Shown here: piece by piece, positions 1 to 13,624 of the stretch | How positions within the stretch are numbered: the first letter of the stretch is position 1 | Layout: each line of letters opens with the position of its first letter | Assembly: GCA_032358165.1 (NCBI GenBank) | Contig: JAALGY010000037.1 | Location: 459,001 to 523,000 of the forward strand | Length of the DNA stretch: 64,000 nt | Origin: Diplosphaera chodatii | Taxonomy: Eukaryota; Chlorophyta; Trebouxiophyceae; Prasiolales; Stichococcaceae | Reading direction: 5' to 3' | Notes under the pieces: model-generated | The model's database searches: none | What the model was told of the DNA's origin: nothing | Seen by the model: only the letters and a program-made list of their open reading frames with translations | Program-made: the position numbers and the translations under genes

Positions 1-1398
<1,398 letters not shown>

Positions 1399-1884
1399 AG
1401 CTCTGATGTCCCAGTAAACTCCAATACCTTCTGAAGCTCGTGCGGTACGTAGGACCTCAAGTATCACTGATGACTACGTGGGGGTGTCCTGCTACAACCA
1501 AGACAACGCCATCATACATCTCGAGCTGTGCACGACGTGCACACATGCATCTCCTCCTGGCGAGGCCATGTGATCCGCATGCCAGCACCACATCAGTAAT
1601 GTGCATCAGCGCATTTACAATGCTTACAGATCACATCCAGTCTGTGGGGTGCTGGGCAAACGGAATTAGCGATCCACACCGCCTTTCTCGCACGCGGCTG
1701 TCATCGTGGTCAACGTGTACATAAGGACTCGGGCTCAGCCTTTGCTCGACGATCTACCTGCTGATTCCAACAGCGCTCCGATTGTGGCAACTGACTGAGG
1801 AGCAGCTTGATCCGGCAGCTCGCATGTGACACGTTCCGAGAGGCCCGGTGCAAGGCCGTGTGGCGCGCTGCGCCACCAGCTGGG
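1399..1884. promoter_or_regulatory. Divergent intergenic region VTE1 / PQ-loop transporter
   Basis: About 490 bases between two start codons facing away from each other, so it must hold both promoters and 5' UTRs. I see no coding sequence or clear named motif in it. Confidence 0.4.
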
Positions 1885-3810
1885 ATGTGCGATGCAGGCG
1901 CAAATGCCTTCATCGATCGCTACTTCAGGGATTGTGTGTACACGACGCGGGACGCGGTTGGATTCTCATTCGGCATGGCGTCGATTTGCTGCTGGCTGGT
2001 CGCGCAGCTGCCGCAATTTCTGCTCAACATCCGCAACCAATCAGTGGAGGCTCTCAGCAGCTGGTTTCTGGCCCAGTGGCTGCTAGGAGACACCTGCAAC
2101 CTCGTCGGGTGCCTGCTGACAAACAGCCAGCTGCCAACGCAGACATACACTGCTATGTACTTCATCTTGGCGGACATGTGAGTGACTTGGAAACCCGCCC
2201 GCCACTGGACCATGCCACATCTGTGCCGCGTATCTCAATTTGACAGTTCGAAAGCGACTCAGTAGAAACTAAGGGTGGCGTCGTGCACTGCAGGTTCATG
2301 ATGGTGCAGGTGCCACTGAATTGCATGTTGCTGTGCTTGTGTGCACTGACTGGTAGTGAAATCTCAGGTATGAGCACGTAATGCTACGCATGTCACTTGA
2401 ATGATTGTGTCCATCGATTCTCTCTCGCAGTACATCTATTACATGGCGCTTCAGAGACAGCAGGAGCGCATTCTGGCACGCCGCCTCGTGCGGCAACAGC
2501 GGCACCTGCACTACATGCACCGTCATGGCAGCGATCCAGACAGCGTGCTGCCACTGGTCACAGCCGGCGGCCGCGCATCAGCCGACGAGGTGGGCTGGTC
2601 AGAGAGGGCAGCACTGTTTGACAGCAGGGCACATTCTACGGCCTCAGCGTCATGAGCTGTCAAGGAACTTTGGGCAACTCCTCAGTCCCTCAGCACATCA
2701 GCAGCTGTGCTGGTTGCAGGAGTCCGGCCCTGTGGGCATCAGCAGCGGACACATGCAGACCACCAGTGCACGGCCTGTTGCCGGCAACAAGCAGCGAGGC
2801 ATCGTCAGCAGGTGCCTACTGATGGGTCTTTCCACAGTGCAGAACTGCAGCCAGATGATGTGCAGTTGTCGGTCTTGAAGGGCACTGTCAACCATGGGCA
2901 CCGTCAACCTGATGATCGACTATGCAGGACCCTAGCCTCGCTGGCTGTGTTGGTGCTGGTGCACCAGTCCTACACGACGGTGAACTGGCAGAGTGGCAGT
3001 GCTATTCGAAGCACCGGGCGTGCGCTGTTGAGCCTCCGCAGCCCACACCCCAATGCAGTCTTTGCTCTGACGGAGAGCTTGCCGCAGTGGGCAAAGTGCG
3101 TGCATGTGCTTCTTGCTATGTCCACCAGGGCATGGCTGCACTGTTTTGAACAGCAACGTTGAGTCCTGCCAGGAGACCCCAGTGAAGAGCAGTCAATGCA
3201 TTGTCCCGCAGGGCGGCAGGCGTGTGGCTGGGCTACATCTCGTCGGTCTTCTACCTGTCCTCTCGCCTGTCGCAGATCTACAAAAACTACATGCGGAAGT
3301 GCACTGAGGGGCTCTCAGTTGCCATGTTTCTCATGGCTATCAGTGCAAATGTGAGGCCCTCTACACTGCGCTCCATGCCTCACCATTTCTGTCATCACAC
3401 CACAACAACCATGTGATGCGGCGTGCTTGTTGACATGCACCACTGCCTATGTAGGTGAGCTATGGTCTAGGCATCCTCATCAGGACGTACAGTTGGGACG
3501 ACCTCAACGACTCGATACCCTGGCTGCTTGGCAGCTTGGGCGTCGTTCTGCTGGATGTAATTATTTCGCTGCAGGTGTGCCCATAATGCTGCCCCTGAGA
3601 CCTGGCGGACCTGCCCTGCCGCTGCTGCGCAAGCACTTGTGCGCACAGCTGCACGACCTCATCCAGCATGCATACTGTGTTCTGCAGGGAACGTATTATC
3701 CTCCTAGCGAGCGGGACCCCAGCAAGCTGCGGGCACCACTGCTGGTACCAGCGGCTGAGCGGCGCGAAGCATTCCCGTCCCTGAATGCCGAAGTGCGTAG
3801 GGATCAGTGA
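1885..3810 (+). CDS. PQ-loop repeat vacuolar/lysosomal cationic amino acid transporter (PQLC2/Ypq type)
   Basis: Seven-helix PQ-loop (SLC66-like) protein; characterised relatives export basic amino acids from vacuole or lysosome. The first PQ motif is in WLVAQLPQFLLNIRNQSVEA (exon 1, 1885-2177). The second is in VWLGYISSVFYLSSRLSQIY (exon 3212-3350). A 16-base microexon at 2294-2309 joins exon 1 to the exon starting at 2431 in frame, giving ILAD-MFMMVQ-YIYYMAL, a good match to the helix expected there. Later exons are 3455-3574 (YGLGILIRTYSWDD) and 3688-3810 (short polar tail, stop). The exon holding LASLAVLVLVHQSYTTV ends at 3095 and joins 3212 in phase. Its 5' junction, after an exon ending near 2589, is unsettled. 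The stop codon lies inside the first copy of a direct repeat. The substrate is inferred from the family. Confidence 0.88.
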
Positions 3811-3930
3811 GCCGCAAGTCTTCGTGTGTCCCTTTGCAGTTGACCGCACAGGACCCATTCTGCCCCTGAATGCTGAGGTGCATGGGATCAGCCAGTCGCA
3901 AGTCGTGTGTCGCTTCCTTACTGACCGCAC
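3780..3930. repeat. Imperfect direct repeat, two copies 85 bases apart
   Basis: Copy 1 is about 3780-3849 and copy 2 about 3865-3930. Both begin CCTGAATGC and end TGACCGCAC, with shared blocks AGTGCRTRGGATCAG-like and CGCAAGTC in between. Copy 1 contains the last codons and stop of the PQ-loop transporter; copy 2 is in its 3' flank. Confidence 0.7.
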
Positions 3931-4070
3931 TGCTGCACCTACAGCAGCAGTGCCGGGATCCCAGAGAGTGTACATGTGTAGTCCATGTGGCCCAACGACT
4001 GCAGCTGTACATTGAGAGAGTCAACTTCCGTCGCCAAAGCTCCATGTGTATGCAAGCCGATGTTGCAACA

Positions 4071-6203
4071 TTATGCGACCAGCACTGGCTCTTCCACTTT
4101 CCGGGCCGCACTGCCTGATTCATGTGCCAGCTGGCAGAACAGCCCCACATTCTCCTCTGGCGTGCCCTGTGCAGAAGCAGCGCATGGAGCCATCAGCAAA
4201 TCTCATTGTTATGGGGCCAGTAAATTGCTGCAGGGTGCTGAATGATGCGACCGAGCATTCACCTGTACGACACCGTGGCCAACATTGAGGATGTGTCGCC
4301 GGCTGCCGGCACCCGCCAGCGTCCTGGCCACCGCCTCCCGAATGACGGCCTCGCTGCCAAACAGCACCATCGGGTCCATGTTGCCCTGTAGCACAGCAGT
4401 CACTCATCTCTGCACGCTGTCATCACCATCAGTAGCTGCACAACAGAGGCCACGTGCCAAATCAGTTGCATCATGAGACGGAAGCAGCATGCGCAGCACC
4501 TGAATGGTGCGCTGCTGTCCAAATGTGGCACGTGCGTCTGCGATGTCCACTGCCCAGTCAAGCCCGATCACATCGGCACTGCACGCGCGCATCGACTCCA
4601 GCTTGCCCGTGCCTGTGGGCCAGCATCAGTTGGATGGAAACGGCCTGAAGGCTGAAGGCTTTCACGGCACCGCAGCGTCGGCTCATGCTGATCAGCAGCG
4701 CTCTACAAACGAACAAGAGTACCTCCATTGGCGTGGAAGATGAGGGGTGTGTCTGGGTGCCGTGCTTTGACGCCGTCAATGACGCGCTGTGCGTACGGCA
4801 GGCTGAACTCGCGGAACTGCTGTGGTGACAGGTGGTGCGCCCACGAGTCGAACAGCTGCACCACCTGCAAAATAGTAGGCCGGTCGACACGTGACGATGT
4901 CGGCACCATGCCAGGCATTGCAGGCAAGCCACTATCTTCCAGAAACAATGGCTGCACCAGCCTGCGGCTGTCCTGCTCACTGCTCAACGACGTGTCGCAC
5001 AACATGCAGTAACTTGTCACCTGAGCGCCGCTGTCAATCTGGTGGCAGACGTACACGATCAGCGCATCTGTGAGCCGCTCCAGCAACTCCCGGAGGACCT
5101 CTGGGCTGTTCATCATGATGCGCTTCGTGTGCAGGCAGTGTCTGCACAGGAACATGCACAATGGTTCCTTCTGAATGAGCCTCTTCGCCTGAACGTTTCC
5201 ACAGGCTCTGTGGAAACATTATTCAGACTCCTATGATCGACTGCCTCCACGCAAAAGCTGCCTACACCCAGCCATGGCAGTGCTGTGACCACACCTGTCT
5301 GCCTGGCCCTCCATCGCATAGGCTGCCAGCGTCCAGGGGGCGCCGATGAAGCCGAGGACTGTCGAGGCACTGCCCACGTTCTGTCGCAACGTCGACAAAA
5401 TCTCCCGGATGAATGGCAGGCTGCTGTCTGGATCATCCAGTGGCCTCATCCGGCGCACAGCATCCAAGCTGCACCAGCAGACAGGAGCGCACTTGCCAGA
5501 CCGCCATATGTGCATGCTGCGCTTCGAAATCGCCTGCTGTCGTTGCTCCTGAGACCTCCGTCCTGGTCGGCAAGGCGCACCTCCTGACCGGCGAGGCGAT
5601 GATGGGCCCCTTGCCCTTGACCACATCGAACTCAATGCCAAGCGCTGGCAGCGGCGTCAGGATGTCGCTGAACATGATGACACCGTCAGGTCGGAACGCC
5701 TCCCACGGCTGCATTGACAGCTCTACGGCGATGCTCGCCGTCTCTGAGCGCTCCCTGAACGGTATTCTGTCTGAAAACCTGCATCACGCCCGACGAGCAT
5801 CAGCAGTGGGCATGCTGCGGAGCTGGATCAAACATGTGCCTGGGCCGCAAGTAGCCCCTGCCAGTGCACTTCACTCACTTCCTGAAGTCTGCCATGTATC
5901 TGCCTGCTTGACGCATCAGCCACACGGGCGTCCGCTCTGCATCTGCGCCACACACAAGCAGAACGATGTAGCACCAGCCTTGTTTGCAACATGCGACAAC
6001 GGAATCGTTGATTGACGGGATGAATGCGTACCTTCGCCCCGTGCCACCCTCAGCAGCAACGGATCCTGCTGTGCAGCCGCGGCGATGTGCACGGAAGTGC
6101 ACCGCTTCCTTGGGCATGCCGAACGGCCGTTGCGAAGTAGCGGTTGTGAAGGATTTGTCTGTAGCACTGTATGTGGTTTCGGGCGGCATGTGAGACCGCC
6201 CAT
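4071..6203 (-). CDS. HEME: Uroporphyrinogen III decarboxylase, plastid
   Basis: Decarboxylates the four acetate side chains of uroporphyrinogen III to give coproporphyrinogen III in plastid haem and chlorophyll synthesis. The ATG at 6203 opens a basic, Ser/Arg-rich transit peptide, followed by [13 protein letters not shown] and, in the next exon, [13 protein letters not shown], the substrate-binding signature. Further exons give [62 protein letters not shown] and [14 protein letters not shown]. The last two exons give [11 protein letters not shown] and then [18 protein letters not shown], with the stop at 4071. All expected active-site blocks are present. The gene converges on the PQ-loop transporter with about 260 bases between stops, and diverges from the PDK gene. 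One intron carries a perfect 10-bp hairpin. Confidence 0.95.
5195..5217. repeat. Perfect inverted repeat, 10-bp stem, 3-base loop
   Basis: GTTTCCACAG at 5195-5204 is followed by GCT and its exact complement CTGTGGAAAC at 5208-5217. It lies in an intron of HEME. Confidence 0.8.
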
Positions 6204-6774
6204 GCCGCTGCTTGCAGGTGCGGTGTTGATGGTGGCTGCTGAACTGTCACGGATACTCTGCAAATATAGAGTTGCTGTATGTGCAACGTGTTGCAGCAAA
6301 CAAGGTCTTCGTGAGTCGTCGGTAACACGCTTTGCTGCGTTATGAGTGCTAGCAGTTTGCAGTTCTGCCGCTCAGGTAACAAGAAGGAACCTGCGCGCCC
6401 CTTGATCCTGATTGTATCTGGTTCCTGCAGCCTGCAGTGTATAGTCCCGGCCCTGTGGGCACCCTGCAGTGACATGATGAGTCAGCAAGGCCTGATTTTC
6501 GGTAGCACCCACGATCGGCTGGCACTGGTGACCTTTGCGGTGCATGATGCGCATGTCAAGGCTCCACTGAGCCGGCGGCATCGTTTGTTGACCGCCAGCC
6601 ACGCCCACCTGACCTAAATTTTGTTGACCTTCCCAACGCCAAACTTGCGGAGGGCGTCGGCGTGGTACAGGAACCCTCATCCGGAACTGACTTCACACGG
6701 GGCGCGGCGCCTTGGAACCGCTGGGGCGCGCAACCTGATCAGACGCCCTCGATCGCTGCTGCAGCTGGCCGGCC
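6204..6774. promoter_or_regulatory. Divergent intergenic region HEME / PDK
   Basis: About 570 bases between the HEME and PDK start codons. An open frame continues upstream of the PDK ATG, but it has no family similarity I can see. I find no further gene here. Confidence 0.4.
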
Positions 6775-7947
6775 ATGGCGTCAGCTATGGCCGGACGCCT
6801 GGCTGCGATGCGGCACGGCTTGGCAAAGGCAGCAGCCGGCGCCAGCATCAGGCTGGTGGACTCGTTGCCGCGCGAGATCGTGGACGACATCTTCTCCTGC
6901 GCACTGAAGAAGCAGACTGGCGTCACCCTGAGGCACATGCTGGACTTTGGTGCCAACCCAGTGGAGCGACAGCTCATCATGTCAGCGCAGTTTCTGCGAG
7001 CAGAACTGCCCATTCGACTGGCGCACAGGGTTGCAGAGCTGGAGAACCTGCCCTATGGCCTGAGCGCCAAGCCGCATGTCCTCAAGGTCAGGGACTGGTA
7101 TGTGGACTCCTTCAAGGAGCTGCGGCAGTTTCCAGAGGTGAAAGACAGCCATACAGAGCTGCAGTTCACCTCGCTACTGAAGGCTATCTACAACAGGCAC
7201 AGGAATGTGGTGCCGGTGATGGCCATGGGCGTGGCAGAGCTGAAGGAGGAGCTGGCTCACAACGTGGGCCTGGGGGACTTGCCCGAGATCCACCAGTTTT
7301 TGGATGGCTTTTATCTGTCGCGTATCGGCATTCGTATCCTGATCGGCCAGCACATTGCCCTGCACGAGGACAAGAAGCCAGATCACATAGGCCTCATATG
7401 CACCGATTGTCAGCCACACCAGGTGGTCAATGATGCAATCGAGGATGCACGGGCCATCTGCTTGCGAGAATATGGAGATGCCCCTGATGTCAATGTGTAC
7501 GGGGACCCAGGCTTTGCTTTTGCATATGTGCCGTCACATCTGCATCACATGGTGTTTGAGCTGGTGAAAAACTCGCTGCGGGCTGTCAACGACAAATATC
7601 AGGACTCTGACGACCTGCCGCCAAACATACGTGTGGTGGTGGCCGAAGGCGGTGAAGACGTCACCATCAAGGTGTCAGACGAGGGCGGCGGCATCCCACG
7701 CAGCGGTCTCCCTCGCATCTGGACGTACCTGTACAGCACAGCCAGCTCGCCGCTGACAGACATGGAGCCCAGCGGCGAGTCGGACGGCCCCGCCGTGCTG
7801 GCCGGCTACGGCTACGGCCTGCCCATCAGCCGCCTGTACGCCCGCTACTTCGGCGGCGACTTGCAGATCATCTCCATGGAGGGCTACGGGACAGATGCGT
7901 ATCTGCACCTGAACCGCCTTGGCAACGTCCAGGAGCCGCTGCCTTGA
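6775..7947 (+). CDS. PDK: Mitochondrial pyruvate dehydrogenase kinase (single exon)
   Basis: Phosphorylates the E1-alpha subunit of mitochondrial pyruvate dehydrogenase and so switches the complex off. The uninterrupted 390-codon frame gives a full-length family member. The N-terminal BCDHK helical domain includes QFLRAELPIRLAHRVAELE, LPYGLS and KVRDWYVDSF. The GHKL ATPase domain has N-box ELVKNSLRAVND (about residue 262), G1 box DEGGGI, and G2 box GYGYGLPISR followed by YARYFGGDLQ. The first ATG (6775) is followed by a short basic Ala-rich stretch that could be a mitochondrial presequence; a second ATG is 12 bases downstream. This gene has no intron, while its neighbours are split every 100-200 bases. 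It converges on the PDK1-type kinase gene; the shared abbreviation is a coincidence. Confidence 0.96.
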   Translation: MASAMAGRLAAMRHGLAKAAAGASIRLVDSLPREIVDDIFSCALKKQTGVTLRHMLDFGANPVERQLIMSAQFLRAELPIRLAHRVAELENLPYGLSAKPHVLKVRDWYVDSFKELRQFPEVKDSHTELQFTSLLKAIYNRHRNVVPVMAMGVAELKEELAHNVGLGDLPEIHQFLDGFYLSRIGIRILIGQHIALHEDKKPDHIGLICTDCQPHQVVNDAIEDARAICLREYGDAPDVNVYGDPGFAFAYVPSHLHHMVFELVKNSLRAVNDKYQDSDDLPPNIRVVVAEGGEDVTIKVSDEGGGIPRSGLPRIWTYLYSTASSPLTDMEPSGESDGPAVLAGYGYGLPISRLYARYFGGDLQIISMEGYGTDAYLHLNRLGNVQEPLP

Positions 7948-8335
7948 ATGCGGAGGTCCTAGCATTGTATGGCGCAATCAGCAGTTGGGCAGCACAGCAA
8001 TTTTGCAGCTAGGGTTCATGTTTGGCATTTGTTCACAAATCGTCAGGGCTGCCCTGCCGGTATGTACCAGAGTTGAGGCAGGCGTTGCCGGATCCTGGGC
8101 TGCAGTGGACTCAGGAGCACTGTGGCTCCTTGTGGGGCAGGTGATCGCTCTCTAGCAGGTTGTACAGGTGGCCGCAGTTGACAAGGTTGCACCTGTTTTT
8201 GCATTGTCGTCAGAGCGTTTCATCCTGAGAAGCTCATAGGCATACGTGCACTCACTGCTATCTGAAAATATATCAGAACCTGCTACCCCTGAAGACACTT
8301 CAATGTAGGCTTGGACTGCGTCTTTGTGCAGTACT
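7948..8335. other. Convergent intergenic region between two kinase genes
   Basis: About 390 bases between two stop codons, holding both 3' UTRs. An open frame on the minus strand overlaps the 3' end of the AGC kinase. It does not resemble a PH domain or anything else I know. Confidence 0.4.
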
Positions 8336-11010
<2,675 letters not shown>

Positions 11011-11888
11011 GGTGGCATCAGAAAGGTATGACGCGATCAATCACACCGCTTCCGCATGGCACATGCAATCAACGCTGCTATCGGATGCCCAATCTATTGC
11101 AACGTTACCCTTATTACAAGAAGGATAGCAAGTGGCTGAAGGAACACTTGCGCAGGACGCAGCGTGAGAGTCTTGGCTTGATTGCAAGTTGAATGTGTGT
11201 GAAGTTGGAACGTCAAGTCTCGAGGCTGAGAATTCGAGCAAACTACGCCGGTTGTCGCTCACATGAGTACGTGGGTATTAAACAATCCACTAGGCCGATC
11301 AACAGAGGCTGACACAAAACAGAAGCGTGCAGGCAACGGCGATCTTGGTAGACGAGATGATGACGTCAGTATGAGCTGGCAGCTGGCAATGCGTACTGCG
11401 AAAACACGTTCTGTGGTCCGAGCCCGTCACAAGATGCGATGGCTTACGCTTACGCTTAGTGCAATTGTGATCCACCATGATGTCCGGTGACTTGCGTTGT
11501 GACAGCGGCGGCCCTACCCAGATCTGCCAATGCAACTCTGCGCAGAGACTGGCTGTGCAGCCACATCAGCGACGTCAGCAAGTCCCTCATGGCAGACGGT
11601 TGCGATCTCCAGAACAATGTGCAGATAAGCTGCGCGCATCGAACAGCTGCGTCGCACGGCGAGGAGGACTGCACTGTAGGGCTGTGCAAGGCGCGGACTA
11701 TGATGTGGCGGAGGGCGCGTCAGGTGCCGACAGACATCACGCATGGCAGCGTTCCTCCCGGATCTGCACCGGACTCGGGCATGCGCGTGAGCGTCCTTTG
11801 CAAGCTGTGATCTACAGAGGGGCTACTTGATGCTCTACATGCTGTTGCCAGTTGCCTTCTTGCAGGAAAGGCAGCAGACAGCGGCAGC
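11011..11888. promoter_or_regulatory. Divergent intergenic region AGC kinase / MgtE transporter
   Basis: About 880 bases between start codons. Overlapping open frames at 11477-11830 on the plus strand show no recognisable domain and are probably chance or 5' UTR. The segment has a short TTACGC tandem near 11447-11458. Confidence 0.35.
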
Positions 11889-13294
11889 ATGCAGAAGCCG
11901 ACACGGAGACGCATAGGTCGCGCAGATATTGAGCGAGAGTATCGGCAGGTGTGTCACCTTGCAGGGCATCAGCATGCTGCGCCATGCACTGTATGTGTAT
12001 GTGCGTGTGCGTGTGGGGCGACCCTCTGCCTGCCGCCTGCAGGGTTTGCTCTCGTCCTTGGACTTTGAGGACCCCCAGGACGCAGAGCACGCAGGCAAGT
12101 CTGCTTTGACTGGGGCGTCATGCAGCTGACTGCAGCACTGACAAGGTAAAAGTGTCAACATGCATCCGCATGCAGGGGCATGCGATCTGGGGCTGCCAGA
12201 CAGCGAGATATGCAGCGGGCTCACTACGCCGCCAGTGGTGATGAGCTCTGTGCAGGAGGCGTGGAGCAGAGGGTGCTGGCCCGGATGTGCTGGTTGCCAA
12301 GAGATGTGATGCATGCCATGCTCGCACCTGTCGCCAGACGCCTTCAGGCACACCAATCCCACGTCTCTGCATACAGTCGGTGGCTGCTGGGGCTGCTGGT
12401 GCTGCAGAGCAGCTCCTCCTTCGTGCTGGATCGGTACGAGGGCCTGCTCAGGGAGCACATCTTCGTGACGCTATTCCTCACCATGCTAGTCGGTGCTGGC
12501 GGGAATGCCGGCAATCAGTCAGCCATCAAAGTCATACGCGGCCTGGCCACTGGGGTGCTGGAGCCCACGTTTGACTGCCTGCAGCGGTCCCTACGGCAGC
12601 AGGCGAGTAGATCGTGAAGAGTCAGACAGCATTGTCCCTGTCCCATGCACTTGCGCAAATGTAATCTGCAAGTGCACATATTGAGCGGGGGATCCTCCCA
12701 TCTTGCAGCTCGTTGTGGCTCTGTTGCTGGGCGCGGGCCTGTCTGCTGGCGGCTTTGTGCGTGTGTACCTCAGCACCCACAATGTCATCAGCGCTGCAGC
12801 CATCACAGCGTCACTGCTGTTCATCGTGCTGACAAGTAGGTTGTATGCGAGGTTGCATCTTGGTTTATCAGATGAGATGAGCAAAGTGCACTTGCACACA
12901 TGAAGAGGCTAAGCAGCACGCTGCATGCACTGCGCAGGCATCTTCATAGGCACGATATTGCCATACGGTATGGCAAAGGTGAGAAACGTCTTGGCAGGTT
13001 CAGGGCTTCGTAGCACTTGTGCACCCCACAAGATGGTCATCAACCATCAAACAGATGCTGACGCGTGGCACTGTGTCGCAGGTCGGCTTTGATCCTGCCA
13101 ATGCTGGGACAACCATTCAGGTGAGCTCGCATCCTGTGCACGGACAGCTGGCCTGCTGCACGCTGGTCTGCAGCATTGGAGGCTGAGGCTGAAGGTGATT
13201 TCTGTAGGTTGTGATGGACGTCTCTGGCGTGGCCATCACCTGCAGCACCTGCACATTCGTCCTGAACCAGCTGGAGTCTGGTCTGGGTATGTGA
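11889..13294 (+). CDS. MgtE/SLC41-type magnesium transporter
   Basis: Membrane protein of the MgtE family, whose members move Mg2+ or other divalent cations. I built eight exons: 11889-11948, 12043-12094, 12176-12272, 12377-12602, 12709-12835, 12938-12978, 13082-13120 and 13208-13294. They total 729 bases, an uninterrupted 242-residue protein, and every junction is in phase. Family landmarks are RWLLGLLVLQSSSSFVLDRY, TLFLTMLVGAGGNAGNQSA, LVVALLLGAGLSAGG, FIGTILPYGMAK and VVMDVSGVAITCSTCTF. About five hydrophobic segments are visible. The bacterial MgtE N and CBS regulatory domains are absent, as in half-size eukaryotic members. Two of the introns need GC-AG rather than GT-AG ends. The first two exons (short, charged) are the least certain part. 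Confidence 0.86.
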
Positions 13295-13624
13295 CGTTAC
13301 TGGAGGGGTCTGGAGGCCAACGTGTCAAGAGCACATGCTGTGCACACTGATCACGCCGTTGCTCCCGCTGCGGTTTGTACCATCAGCATTGTTGTAAGCA
13401 CTGACATTATTCATATTGTAGCAATGCCCTGCTTTGTGGGTAAAGTTTCGAGTTGAGCCGGACGGCCAACAACACAGCTGACCATCTATATGTGCCGACA
13501 TCACAAATCTACTGACGCGTTGCACGGCGATGCATTTTGCCAGCCTGAATGACCACAACTGCAGTGTGACGTTGTGAACGCAAACGTCGGAATCCAGCCT
13601 GGTTTGCGGGAGGTCCACAACGTG
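13295..13624. other. Convergent intergenic region MgtE / UTP7
   Basis: 330 bases between stop codons with no coding signal that I trust. It contains the probable poly(A) signal of the MgtE gene. Confidence 0.4.
13393..13397 (+). terminator. TGTAA polyadenylation signal (MgtE gene)
   Basis: TGTAA, the usual chlorophyte poly(A) signal, about 100 bases after the MgtE stop codon. Confidence 0.4.

Noticed and set aside
11477..11830. Overlapping plus-strand ORFs upstream of the MgtE gene
   Set aside because: No family resemblance in any frame, and the MgtE reading frame is complete without them.
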